NCBI GenBank assembly: GCA_051878315.1 | Contig: JBJEJW010000031.1 | Span: forward strand, 1-64,000 | Reading direction: 5' to 3' | From: W0P28-013 sp051878315 | Lineage (GTDB): Bacteria > Bacteroidota > Bacteroidia > Bacteroidales > Paludibacteraceae | DNA length: 64,000 nucleotides | Part shown: positions 25,674-33,813 of the stretch, in pieces | Layout of the letters: each line of letters opens with the position of its first letter | Numbering within the stretch: position 1 is the first letter of the stretch | The notes under the pieces: model-generated | Seen by the model: the letters and a program-made list of their open reading frames with translations, nothing else | What the model was told of the DNA's origin: nothing | Databases searched by the model: none | Program-made: the position numbers and the translations under genes

Positions 25674-26051
25674 ATGCAGTTTTACGAGGATAAGGATATG
25701 TTTTATGGTGCGCATTCCGCATTATTTGAAAAGGCTTCTATGTTGAGATCTACGATGACTCATGCAGAAACTCTTTTGTGGAATAAACTAAAAAACAGGC
25801 AGTTAGGTGTGAAATTTCGTCGTCAGCATCCGCTTGATATATTTATTGCTGATTTTTATTGTCATGCTTGCAAGTTAGTTATCGAAATTGATGGTGATAT
25901 TCATAATTTTCAGCACGAATACGATATTGGGCGAACAGCAGAATTGCAACGATATGGTATTCGGGTAATTCGGTTTACGAATGAGGATGTGGAATCGCAC
26001 ATCGAACAAGTTGTAGAGCGAATCAAACAAGTGTTGTCTGAAAGTGTGTAA
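25674..26051 (+). CDS. DUF559 endonuclease-domain protein
   Basis: 125 residues from ATG 25674, preceded by AAAAGGAGAAGTG, an unusually good Shine-Dalgarno for this genome. Family signatures: MTHAETLLWNKLKNRQLG, VKFRRQHPLDIFIADFYCH, KLVIEIDGDIHN and IRVIRFTNEDV. The fold belongs to the PD-(D/E)XK/Vsr-like restriction-endonuclease superfamily, with probable catalytic Asp in 'FIADFY' and Glu in 'VIEIDG'. Substrate is unknown. The gene is bracketed by CCTAAAGG palindromes on both sides. Codon use is AT-richer than in nrdJ. Transfer or mobility is inferred from context; no transposase is present. Confidence 0.88.
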   Translation: MQFYEDKDMFYGAHSALFEKASMLRSTMTHAETLLWNKLKNRQLGVKFRRQHPLDIFIADFYCHACKLVIEIDGDIHNFQHEYDIGRTAELQRYGIRVIRFTNEDVESHIEQVVERIKQVLSESV

Positions 26052-26062
26052 TTTTTGGTGCT

Positions 26063-26108
26063 GGATTTTTTTGTTTTACCCCCTCTGTCCTCCTAAAGGA
26101 GGGCTTTT
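26063..26108. repeat. Right-hand copy of the palindromic repeat
   Basis: GGATTTTTTTGTTTTACCCC followed by CTCTGTCC and CCTCCTAAAGGAGG (26089-26102) nearly duplicates 25440-25481. The two copies form direct repeats of about 40 bp on either side of the DUF559 gene, ending in a T tract that could also terminate its transcript. Confidence 0.85.
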
Positions 26109-26471
26109 TTGTGTGTCGGTGTGGGCACGTTCTTTGGAAAGTAGAGAGTTACGCGCAAAAATAACACACACGGGTGAAAAGTATGTGTGTTCGGAATAGA
26201 ACACACAGGTGTAGTCGAATATGTTGTGTAAATTGAATGTCGTTGTTGTGTGCCGGTTTTTTGTTTTGGAAAACTTTTTGCGCTTGTTGAAAAAATATCT
26301 ATTTGATAATGAGCGATATATATTTTTTTGTGGAAAACTTTTTTGTAAAAATGTATATTTGTGTTGCAAGTTTTGGAAAATCGTTGTAATATTGCAAATG
26401 CATTCAGTGTGTGCAAAACACCCGAAAAATCGCGAATTTTGTTATTAAAAACATAGAAAAACTTCATTATC
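26109..26471. other. Long leader/regulatory region of nrdJ
   Basis: About 360 bp with no coding signal. It holds the inverted repeats at 26163-26207 and an AT-rich stretch nearer the gene with a possible -7 element TATATTTG (26354-26361). The B12-box and core motifs of a cobalamin riboswitch were looked for and not found. Confidence 0.55.
26163..26207. promoter_or_regulatory. Three alternating inverted-repeat arms upstream of nrdJ
   Basis: AACACACA (26163-26170), TGTGTGTTC (26184-26192) and GAACACACA (26199-26207). Arm 2 pairs perfectly with arm 3 (9 bp, 6-nt loop) and also with arm 1 (8 bp, 13-nt loop), so the two stems are mutually exclusive. As DNA this could be an operator; as RNA it could be a switch. 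Confidence 0.6.
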
Positions 26472-29021
26472 GTGAAAAAACAGATTTATTCAGAGGAAGA
26501 AGCCAAGTTAGCCTCGACCGAATATTTCGGTGGCGACCAATTGGCTGCACAAGTGTGGGTCAACAAATATGCGTTGAAGGATTCTGAACAGCATCTTTTC
26601 GAACGCACGCCCGATGATATGCATCGGCGGTTGGCTGACGAGATTGCCCGTATCGAACAAAAATACCCGAACCCGATGACGAGCGACGAAATATTTGAGT
26701 TGTTGCGCAACTTCAAGTACATTGTGCCGGCCGGCAGTCCTATGACGGGTATAGGTAACAACTATCAGGTGTCGTCGTTGTCGAATTGCTTTGTTATCGG
26801 CATCGATGGTAATGCCGACTCGTATGGTGGTATTATCAAACTTGACGAGGAACAAGTGCAGTTGATGAAACGCCGCGGTGGCGTGGGACACGATCTGTCG
26901 CAAATTCGTCCCGAAGGTTCGCCGGTTAAAAATTCAGCACTGACATCGACCGGAATAGTGCCGTTTATGGAGCGCTATTCGAACTCGACACGCGAAGTGG
27001 CGCAGGGCGGCCGTCGTGGCGCTTTGATGTTGTCGGTATCGATAAAACATCCTGATTCCGAGAAATTTATTGATGCCAAATTGGAACAGGGTAAAATTAC
27101 CGGTGCCAACATCTCGGTGAAAGTGGATGATGAATTTATGAACGCTGCCGAACATGGCGATATGTATCGTCAGCAATATCCTGTCGATTCGCCGAATCCG
27201 ACGCATGTGAAAGACATCAATGCAGGCGATTTGTGGAAAAAAATTATTCATAATGCGTGGAAATCGGCCGAACCCGGCGTATTGTTTTGGGATACGATTT
27301 TGCGCGAATCGGTTCCCGATTGCTATGCCGACCTTGGCTATCGTACCGTATCGACCAATCCGTGTGGCGAAATACCGCTTTGCCCTTACGACAGTTGCCG
27401 TTTGTTGGCTATCAATCTCTATTCGTATGTAAACGAACCGTTTACGCAAAATGCGCATTTCGATTTCGATCTGTTTCGCGTGCATGTGCGTAAGGCACAG
27501 CGCATTATGGACGATATTATCGACCTCGAAATGGAAAAAATACAAGGTATTTTGCACAAAATAGAGTCTGACCCCGAAGGCGACGACATTAAGCGTACGG
27601 AATTGGAACTGTGGCATAAAATCAGTGAAAAGACATCGCAAGGACGCCGTACAGGTGTCGGCATCACAGCCGAAGGCGATATGTTGGCTGCCCTCGGTCT
27701 GCGTTATGGTACCGAAGAGGCGACCGCTTTTTCCGAAGAAGTACACAAAAACGTGGCCGTCGAAGCCTATCGTTCGTCGGTTATCATGGCTAAAGAACGT
27801 GGCGCATTCAAAGTGTACGATGCTAAACGCGAAGAAAATAACCCATTTGTCAAACGTTTGCGTTCCGTTGCTCCCGATATGTACGACGAAATGGTTAAAT
27901 ACGGACGTCGTAACATCGCGTGCCTGACCATAGCGCCAACAGGTACAACAAGTATAATGACGCAGACTACGTCGGGCATCGAACCTGTGTTTATGCCTGT
28001 ATATAAACGTCGTCGAAAAGTCAATCCGAACGATTTAGGCGTACGTGTCGATTTCGTAAACGAAGATGGCGATTCGTTTGAAGAATATACGGTGTTCCAT
28101 CATCATTTTAAGACATGGATGGAAGTGAATGGCTACGATACGCATCGCGAATATACGCAAGACGAGATTGATGCTTTGGTAGCACAATCGCCTTACTACA
28201 AAGCTACGGCAAACGATGTCGATTGGCTGATGAAAGTGAAAATGCAGGGACGTATTCAAAAATGGGTCGATCATTCCATCTCGGTTACCATCAATTTGCC
28301 GGCCGATGTGTCGGAAGACCTTGTCAGTCAGCTCTATATGGAAGCATGGAAATCGGGCTGCAAAGGTGTAACAGTCTATCGCGAAGGATCGCGCGCAGGC
28401 GTATTGCTCAATGTTACCAAAAAAGAGAAAAAAGAGGACGAACCCAACAAACACTGCGTATGCTACACCGACGAGCATTTGGTGCGCCCGAAAGAGTTGA
28501 ATTGCGACGTGGTGCGTTTCCAAAACAAAAAAGAAAAATGGATAGCGTTTGTCGGCCTCAAAAACGGACGTCCATACGAGATATTCACCGGATTGGCCGA
28601 TGACGACGAGGGATTGTTCCTGCCCAAAACGGTTACGCAAGGTAAAATTATCAAGGTGGTGGACGACGATGGACACAAACACTACGACTTTCAATTTACT
28701 AACTCGCGTGGCTACAAAACAACCATCGAAGGCTTATCGCATAAATTCGACAAAGAGTATTGGAACTACGCCAAACTGATTTCCGGCGTGTTGCGTTACG
28801 GTATGCCTATCGGACAGGTTATCAAATTGGTGTCGGGATTGCAACTCGATAGCGAATCGATAAACACATGGAAAGCCGGTGTAGAGCGTGCTCTGAAAAA
28901 ATATATGACCGACACCGATGTCAAAGAGATGGAGTGTCCCGAATGCCATCAACACTCGATAGTCGTGAAAGAAGGCTGTTTCGTTTGCTCGAACTGCGGC
29001 TATAGCAAATGCGGAGGTTAA
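26472..29021 (+). CDS. nrdJ: Adenosylcobalamin-dependent ribonucleoside-diphosphate reductase (class II)
   Basis: 849 residues, starting with GTG at 26472. The catalytic barrel shows SNCFVIGIDGN (first redox Cys), RRGGVGHDLSQIRPEGSPV, STNPCGEIPLCPYDSCRL with the radical-site Cys and Glu, and IAPTGTTSIMTQTTSGIEP. The C terminus ends with a zinc-ribbon-like CPECHQHS...CFVCSNCGYSKCGG, which also supplies the cysteine pair that re-reduces the active site. It reduces NDPs to dNDPs using adenosylcobalamin. There is no B12 riboswitch upstream; instead inverted repeats occur about 265 bp ahead. Confidence 0.95.
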   Translation: MKKQIYSEEEAKLASTEYFGGDQLAAQVWVNKYALKDSEQHLFERTPDDMHRRLADEIARIEQKYPNPMTSDEIFELLRNFKYIVPAGSPMTGIGNNYQVSSLSNCFVIGIDGNADSYGGIIKLDEEQVQLMKRRGGVGHDLSQIRPEGSPVKNSALTSTGIVPFMERYSNSTREVAQGGRRGALMLSVSIKHPDSEKFIDAKLEQGKITGANISVKVDDEFMNAAEHGDMYRQQYPVDSPNPTHVKDINAGDLWKKIIHNAWKSAEPGVLFWDTILRESVPDCYADLGYRTVSTNPCGEIPLCPYDSCRLLAINLYSYVNEPFTQNAHFDFDLFRVHVRKAQRIMDDIIDLEMEKIQGILHKIESDPEGDDIKRTELELWHKISEKTSQGRRTGVGITAEGDMLAALGLRYGTEEATAFSEEVHKNVAVEAYRSSVIMAKERGAFKVYDAKREENNPFVKRLRSVAPDMYDEMVKYGRRNIACLTIAPTGTTSIMTQTTSGIEPVFMPVYKRRRKVNPNDLGVRVDFVNEDGDSFEEYTVFHHHFKTWMEVNGYDTHREYTQDEIDALVAQSPYYKATANDVDWLMKVKMQGRIQKWVDHSISVTINLPADVSEDLVSQLYMEAWKSGCKGVTVYREGSRAGVLLNVTKKEKKEDEPNKHCVCYTDEHLVRPKELNCDVVRFQNKKEKWIAFVGLKNGRPYEIFTGLADDDEGLFLPKTVTQGKIIKVVDDDGHKHYDFQFTNSRGYKTTIEGLSHKFDKEYWNYAKLISGVLRYGMPIGQVIKLVSGLQLDSESINTWKAGVERALKKYMTDTDVKEMECPECHQHSIVVKEGCFVCSNCGYSKCGG

Positions 29022-29144
29022 TAATTGCAAGGTTACCAATAGGTAACTAATAGTATTCGGGTGGCATTTGTGTCACCCGAATGTGTTTTTACCGATTGTT
29101 GTGTGATTTTTTATCACAAATGTGGCAGTTTGAAACATTTGATA

Positions 29145-29153
29145 TATATTTGC
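29145..29153 (+). promoter_or_regulatory. -7 element of the second barrel gene
   Basis: TATATTTGC matches TAnnTTTGC, 27 bp before the ATG at 29181. The -33 half is weak. Confidence 0.55.
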
Positions 29154-29180
29154 AATCATTCTAACAAAAAAGAGTCGATT

Positions 29181-29741
29181 ATGAAGAAACGTTTATTCTT
29201 GTTTGCTGCAGTAGCGGTTTTGGCCGGCGCGGCACAGGCGCAACAGCCTTATAAACATGGTGTTGGCGGCATTGTTGGTACGCTCGAGGGATTTTCGTAT
29301 AAAACGTTTTTTACGGAAAACGTCGCCTTGCAAGCCGATTTGGGCTTTACGTTCGGCACCACTCTTTACGATTCCTATGGCGACCGCATGGCTTTGTGGA
29401 CATTCGAACTGAACCCGAATGCCATGTACGAGGGCTCGATTACCGGTTGGAATTGGGGTAGTCTGTGGTGGTTTGCCGGCGGTGGTGCAAGCCTTGGCTT
29501 GGCACGTCCGGTGTGGACTATCTTTGACAGACTGAACTACGGCCCACTGCCATCGAGCGCTACACTTGGTAAGTTTGGTTTGAATGCCATCGGTGGTGTG
29601 GAACTCACTTGGGACGACATTCCGCTGACCGTACAAGTCGATTTTCGTCCCGGTTACGGTTTGATATTCAAACGTAGCGGCGATGGCCATGCTTCTTACT
29701 TCGATTGGGGATTGACGGCCAGCGTGCGTTATACGTTCTGA
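29181..29741 (+). CDS. Outer-membrane beta-barrel protein
   Basis: 186 residues from ATG 29181; the signal peptide is MKKRLFLFAAVAVLAGAAQA. The mature chain has alternating barrel strands (LEGFSYKTFFTENVALQADL, WFAGGGASLGLA, GVELTWDDIPLTVQVDFRPG) and ends in SVRYTF with a terminal Phe, the outer-membrane assembly signal. Size and layout match 8-strand porin-like barrels and parallel the gene at 14846-15337. No closer identity can be given. Monocistronic, ended by a strong terminator. Confidence 0.75.
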   Translation: MKKRLFLFAAVAVLAGAAQAQQPYKHGVGGIVGTLEGFSYKTFFTENVALQADLGFTFGTTLYDSYGDRMALWTFELNPNAMYEGSITGWNWGSLWWFAGGGASLGLARPVWTIFDRLNYGPLPSSATLGKFGLNAIGGVELTWDDIPLTVQVDFRPGYGLIFKRSGDGHASYFDWGLTASVRYTF

Positions 29742-29765
29742 ATGGAGCGCTTGCATACGGTGAAT

Positions 29766-29797
29766 AAAAAAAACGACCTTTTGTGGGTCGTTTTTTG
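29766..29797. terminator. Bidirectional terminator
   Basis: AAAAACGACC and GGTCGTTTTTT form a stem around a short T/G loop between the convergent barrel and DUF5715 genes. Confidence 0.9.
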
Positions 29798-29817
29798 TTT
29801 TTTGTTATTCGATATGG

Positions 29818-30591
29818 TTACGATTCACGACATTTAACCACCGTTATGTGGTAACACTTGTTGCGTTTTTCGTTGACAATAAGCAGCCGACATTCGCTGC
29901 GTAATTCGCGCAATGTTTCGGTAAGTAATTGTTCCAATTCTTTATCTTGTACGCCGAACCCAAACCGTTTGTAATTGCTGTACGAAATATCGAAAGTGGT
30001 GCCGTAGTAGTGTGCCGATTCGTTGTGAGTGGCTTGTTGATTACTATGGCGTAGTTCTTCTTGCGACTCTTCGGTGCGCAGTAGCGACGACACAACAAAC
30101 TTGTATTTTGGCAAATTGTGTTCGCGCAATTTGGCATGAAAACGCATACCTATCTCTTGTAACAGATTGGCGGCTTCGGGGGTGAGGTATGGGTGCGAGT
30201 GTGTAAGGCGTGGAATGTGATAATATTTGTTGCTTGTTATTTTGACCAATTTGCCGTCTTGTTGTAGGGATTCAATGGTGTTGAATAGTTCCTTGTTGGT
30301 CTTTATGGGTTTCTTCAAACCGTTCTTGCGAGCGTGTTTCAGATGTATTTCGTTGAAATCGTTGAATGTCTTTTTCGACGAGATAGAGGCAGTGGCATTC
30401 CGGCAAAAATTGCAGGTGGTTGTTACCTCGCTGATGGCGTTTTTGGAGAGATAATTATCAACTTCGATGCCTACAATGATGAGGATGGTGATGGCTACGC
30501 CAATGAGCAAATAGGGCAGTATCGGCGTATCCTTAATTTTTTTAGTTGATTTCGATTTGCGTTTGCGTGTTGTCTTTTTTGTTTGTGTCAT
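29818..30591 (-). CDS. DUF5715-like membrane-anchored protein (possible D,D-peptidase fold)
   Basis: 257 residues from the ATG ending at 30591 (MTQTKKTTRKRKSK). A Lys/Arg-rich cytoplasmic start is followed by one TM helix (ILPYLLIGVAITILIIVGIEV) and a periplasmic domain. The conserved block SLLRTEESQEELRHSN, then SAHYYGTTFDISY and a late NKCYHITVV, follows the His-x(6)-Asp ... His arrangement of M15 D-Ala-D-Ala peptidase-type folds, so a zinc site is possible. A cell-wall role is inferred. It lies 69 bp downstream of the antiporter on the same strand. Confidence 0.68.
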   Translation of the reverse strand: MTQTKKTTRKRKSKSTKKIKDTPILPYLLIGVAITILIIVGIEVDNYLSKNAISEVTTTCNFCRNATASISSKKTFNDFNEIHLKHARKNGLKKPIKTNKELFNTIESLQQDGKLVKITSNKYYHIPRLTHSHPYLTPEAANLLQEIGMRFHAKLREHNLPKYKFVVSSLLRTEESQEELRHSNQQATHNESAHYYGTTFDISYSNYKRFGFGVQDKELEQLLTETLRELRSECRLLIVNEKRNKCYHITVVKCRES

Positions 30592-30660
30592 AGTTATGTG
30601 CGGCATACAGAAAGGTCGCAGGGCGTAAACATGTTACACACTGCGACCATTGTTGTATTA

Positions 30661-32016
30661 TTATAGGAAAATAAGTTGTATGATGATGTATAGCGGCAAC
30701 AGAATGATCAGTGAGAATTTCAGCATATATCCAAAAAAACTCGGCATTTTGATACCGCTTTCCTCGGCAATGGCTTTTACCATAAAGTTCGGACCATTGC
30801 CGATATATGTCATTGCACCGAAGAAAACGGCGCCGATGGAGATGGCTTTGAGCAATACTTCCGAGATGCCTGCTACGAAAGTTGTGCCGTTGAATGTGCC
30901 GTTGCCAAGAGTTAATACGCCGGCAGCAGTGGCTTCCAGCGACTCTTTCATGCCGCTGGCTACGCCGTGGAATGCAACTGCGGTCGGGGTGTTGTCGAGG
31001 AACGAACTGAGCAAGCCGGTCGAGTAATAGAATTGCCACGGGGTGTTTAGTCCTAAATCGGCAGCATGGGCTTTTAGGTAAGCAAGTGCCGGTGTCATGG
31101 TCGTGAAGATGCCGAGAAACAACACGGCTACTTCCATGATTGGCGTCCATGTAAATTTGTTCAGATTGTAACGCACTTCTTTTTTGGTGGTGTAAAGCGA
31201 TAATCCTGCCAACGATAACAATACGATTTCGCGTAAAAATTTCAGCCAAATGGGAGCGTCAGGTTCGCCCATTTGCGGTATGGTGCCTTCGTTGATGAAT
31301 GCAACGGACAAGATGACGCCTATCAGATATACGAAATTGATAGTGCCTCTCAAACGCAATTTTTCATATTCCAAAGCATCGTCGGCAAGGCTTGTCCAAT
31401 CCTCTTTTGCATAATAATGGCGATCGACAAAGTAATAGAGTGTCAGCAAAATGGCTCCTGTCAATGCCCATTCGGGCAACATGTTCAAAAACCATGTGAA
31501 CGGTGCGCCACGCAAAAACAGCATAAACAACGGAGGGTCGCCAAGCGGGGTGAGTAGTCCGCCGCAGTTGGCTACCAATGCAATGAAAAACAAGATAGTG
31601 TGTACCGTATATTTGCGTTGCTGATTGGTGGTAATGATGGGGCGGATGAGCAACATGGCTGCTCCGGTAGTACCCATTAGCGAGGCTAATATGTAGCCGA
31701 TACCGAGAAATAGTGTGTTGACTGAAGGTTTTGCCTTGATGTCGCCACTCAAATGAATGCCGCCGGTGATGACAAATAAGGCTAATAACAGCACGATGAA
31801 TGGCACATAATCAAAGATAACTTGGTGTTCCAATTCGTGTGTCATGCCACCCAGAATCAAGCAGACAGCAGTGGGTACACCCAAAAATAGTGATACGATG
31901 AGTTTGTTGATGTTTGATTCCCACCATTTTTCCGCAATCAGCGGTCCGATGGCAATCATCAGTAACATGATGCCGAATGGTATCAGCGACCATGCGGAAT
32001 GAACAAATGTTTCCAT
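30661..32016 (-). CDS. Sodium:proton antiporter (NhaD-like, ion transporter superfamily)
   Basis: 451 residues from the ATG ending at 32016; a longer frame begins upstream of the promoter and is rejected. It has about 11-12 hydrophobic helices. Conserved segments are LGIGYILASLMGTTGAAMLL, LVANCGGLLTPLGDPPLFML (first half of the inverted repeat) and FLDNTPTAVAFHG with YIGNGPNFMVKAIAEESG (second half), typical of the ArsB/NhaD branch. Na+/H+ exchange is inferred from family; transport of an organic or arsenic anion is the alternative. It has a perfect promoter and is followed by the DUF5715 gene. Confidence 0.85.
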   Translation of the reverse strand: METFVHSAWSLIPFGIMLLMIAIGPLIAEKWWESNINKLIVSLFLGVPTAVCLILGGMTHELEHQVIFDYVPFIVLLLALFVITGGIHLSGDIKAKPSVNTLFLGIGYILASLMGTTGAAMLLIRPIITTNQQRKYTVHTILFFIALVANCGGLLTPLGDPPLFMLFLRGAPFTWFLNMLPEWALTGAILLTLYYFVDRHYYAKEDWTSLADDALEYEKLRLRGTINFVYLIGVILSVAFINEGTIPQMGEPDAPIWLKFLREIVLLSLAGLSLYTTKKEVRYNLNKFTWTPIMEVAVLFLGIFTTMTPALAYLKAHAADLGLNTPWQFYYSTGLLSSFLDNTPTAVAFHGVASGMKESLEATAAGVLTLGNGTFNGTTFVAGISEVLLKAISIGAVFFGAMTYIGNGPNFMVKAIAEESGIKMPSFFGYMLKFSLIILLPLYIIIQLIFL

Positions 32017-32058
32017 AGTAATAGTAAGTGTGTGATATTTAGGTTTGTAAATTGATGT

Positions 32059-32091
32059 GCAAAAGTAGTGCATTTTTGCCAAATAGGCAAA
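32059..32091 (-). promoter_or_regulatory. Promoter of the antiporter operon
   Basis: On the minus strand TTTG (32091-32088), a 20-nt spacer and TACTTTTGC (32067-32059) match the consensus in both elements. Confidence 0.8.
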
Positions 32092-32201
32092 TGCTGACAC
32101 GAAAAAAATTGCTTCAATTTATCAAGGAAAGTAAGGCGTATGTTACGATAATACATGCGCGATACGATTGCCTTATACTAAGCAGTGATATGGATAACAC
32201 C

Positions 32202-32360
32202 TTAATTCAGAATAGATTGCAAGAGGGTACCGTCGGTCAACTGCTCGACATGGTAAGCGGATGCAAAGGCCAGAATGGCGTTCAGTGTCTGCTGTCGCGG
32301 CTGCAAATGCTTTTGTGTGTGAATGTGCGAATCGGGAGAAGAGGTAATTTCTTTAGTCAT
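32202..32360 (-). CDS. 52-residue small protein
   Basis: Begins MTKEITSSPD and ends TLLQSILN. The segment TLNAILAFASAYHVEQL followed by a C-terminal LN resembles a family of 40-60-residue Bacteroidales proteins of the pattern 'FAR-YHVE-LP ... ILN', which I recall as hypothetical proteins. Codon use is like the neighbours. An 8-bp inverted repeat sits directly before the ATG. No transmembrane helix or cysteines. The plus-strand frame across the same DNA has no protein-like character. Function unknown. Confidence 0.62.
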   Translation of the reverse strand: MTKEITSSPDSHIHTQKHLQPRQQTLNAILAFASAYHVEQLTDGTLLQSILN

Positions 32361-32361
32361 A

Positions 32362-32396
32362 GGCGTTATGTTAAGTGTTTGTATTCATATAACGCC
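32362..32396 (-). promoter_or_regulatory. Inverted repeat immediately upstream of the 52-residue gene
   Basis: GGCGTTAT (32362-32369) and ATAACGCC (32389-32396) pair perfectly over 8 bp with a 19-nt loop. The proximal arm ends 1 nt before the ATG, so an RNA hairpin would hide the ribosome landing site; as DNA it could be an operator. Confidence 0.5.
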
Positions 32397-32436
32397 GTTT
32401 GTTGCATTTTATTGCATGTGTTGATGTTTTTGTATA

Positions 32437-32461
32437 TAAAAAAAGAACTTACGATGTAAGT
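32437..32461 (-). terminator. Terminator of tRNA-Val
   Basis: ACTTAC-ATC-GTAAGT followed by TCTTTTTTT on the minus strand, 15 nt past the tRNA 3' end. Confidence 0.75.
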
Positions 32462-32475
32462 CCTTGTCTTTTTCG

Positions 32476-32550
32476 TGGGCGCTGAGGGATTCGAACCCCC
32501 GACCCTCTGCTTGTAAGGCAGATGCTCTGAACCAGCTGAGCTAAGCGCCC
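32476..32550 (-). tRNA. tRNA-Val (anticodon TAC)
   Basis: 75 nt on the minus strand. Acceptor stem GGGCGCT/AGCGCCC with discriminator A, D arm GCTC..GAGC, anticodon loop CTTACAA giving TAC, and T loop TTCGAAT. The 3' CCA is not encoded and must be added by the CCA enzyme. Confidence 0.95.
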
Positions 32551-32648
32551 AATTCGTTTCTGAATTGCGATGCAAAGGTACTGCTTTTTTTGTTACCGAC
32601 CAAATTTTTCATTCATTTTTTTTGATAAAAATCGCAATCGTTTGGTTT

Positions 32649-33674
32649 TCAGTCCCATTCGAGTATTACTTTGCCGCATAAACCGCTTTCCATTACGTCG
32701 AAACCTTGTTGAAAATCGTCAATTTTGAAGCGGTGGGTGATGACGGGAGTCAAATCGAGCCCCGAAAGTAACATTTGTCGCATTTTGTACCATGTTTCCC
32801 ACATTTGTCGGCCATAGATACCTTTGATGGTCAAAGCGTTGAAGATGATTTCGCTCCATTCAACGGTTGTTGATGGTGGCAGAATGCCGAGTTGTGCAAT
32901 GTTGGAACCTTTGTACATAGAGTCAATCATTTCGCGGAAAGCGGCCGGAGACCCCGACATTTCGAGTCCGACATCGAATCCTTTGATGCCTAATTGCTGC
33001 ATTGCCCATTTGACGGATTCGCCTTTGCTCGGATTGACACATAGCGTAGCACCCATGCGGCGTGCTATGTCGAGCCGATAGTCGCTCAAGTCGGTTACGA
33101 CAACATGACGTGCGCCGGCAAATCGGCAGATGCCCGTCGCCATGGTGCCAATGAGGCCGGCACCGGTTATCAGTATGTCTTCGCCCAAAATAGGGAAAGC
33201 CAATGCGGTGTGTGTGGCGTTACCGAAAGGATCCATGATGGCGGCAATGTCGTCGGGAATATTGTCGTCGAGTTTGACGACATTGCTTTCGGGGATGCTG
33301 AGGTATTCTGCAAAAGCACCGTTGCGCGTTACGCCTACGCTGACCGAATTTTCGCAAACGTGCAGTTTGCCGCGGCGACAGTTGCGACAGTGTCCGCAGG
33401 CTATGTGTCCTTCGCCGGTAACGCGGTCGCCGATTGCCACATTACGTACACCGGCTCCGACGGCAACGACGGTGCCAACGTATTCGTGGCCGATGACTAA
33501 CGGAGTCGGAGTGTTTTTTTGCGAAAATTCGTCCCATTTATAGATGTGTAGGTCGGTGCCACAAATGGCAGTTTTGCGAATTTTGATGAGGACATCATTG
33601 ATACCGATTTCGGGTGTCGGAACGTCGTCCATCCAAATACCGCGTTCGGGGTACTTTTTGACAAGTGCTTTCAT
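32649..33674 (-). CDS. tdh: L-threonine 3-dehydrogenase
   Basis: 341 residues, the normal length. Zinc alcohol dehydrogenase family: ICGTDLHIYKWDEF (catalytic zinc Cys), GHEYVGTVV, the structural zinc loop CGHCRNCRRGKLHVC with four cysteines, AIMDPFGNATHTAL and the Rossmann motif GAGLIGTMA. It oxidises L-threonine to 2-amino-3-ketobutyrate with NAD+. Its partner enzyme, kbl, is in the same window but 6 kb away in another operon. A -7 element TAAATTTGC is at 33703-33711. Confidence 0.95.
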   Translation of the reverse strand: MKALVKKYPERGIWMDDVPTPEIGINDVLIKIRKTAICGTDLHIYKWDEFSQKNTPTPLVIGHEYVGTVVAVGAGVRNVAIGDRVTGEGHIACGHCRNCRRGKLHVCENSVSVGVTRNGAFAEYLSIPESNVVKLDDNIPDDIAAIMDPFGNATHTALAFPILGEDILITGAGLIGTMATGICRFAGARHVVVTDLSDYRLDIARRMGATLCVNPSKGESVKWAMQQLGIKGFDVGLEMSGSPAAFREMIDSMYKGSNIAQLGILPPSTTVEWSEIIFNALTIKGIYGRQMWETWYKMRQMLLSGLDLTPVITHRFKIDDFQQGFDVMESGLCGKVILEWD

Positions 33675-33702
33675 GGTTATATATATTCAATGGATTGATG
33701 TG

Positions 33703-33711
33703 GCAAATTTA
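33703..33711 (-). promoter_or_regulatory. -7 element of tdh
   Basis: TAAATTTGC on the minus strand, 29 bp upstream of the tdh ATG. No TTTG at -33. Confidence 0.5.
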
Positions 33712-33813
33712 GACATTTATTTTGAATGTGTAACCGGAATGACAATTTTTTTTGTCGAAAAATAGTTGTGTATGTGTCGTTTCTTTTGTAATTTAGCACT
33801 CTCAAAAATAACA

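Noticed and set aside
26093..26467. Minus-strand frames in the nrdJ leader
   Set aside because: AT-rich, Lys/Asn/Phe-biased and without a start signal; the stretch is more likely regulatory.
26109..26471. Cobalamin riboswitch upstream of nrdJ
   Set aside because: The B12-box and conserved core motifs were looked for and not found; the visible repeats do not match the class.
32052..32459. 135-codon plus-strand frame over the antiporter promoter and the 52-residue gene
   Set aside because: It starts inside the promoter on the other strand, has no protein-like segments, and conflicts with a better-supported minus-strand small gene.
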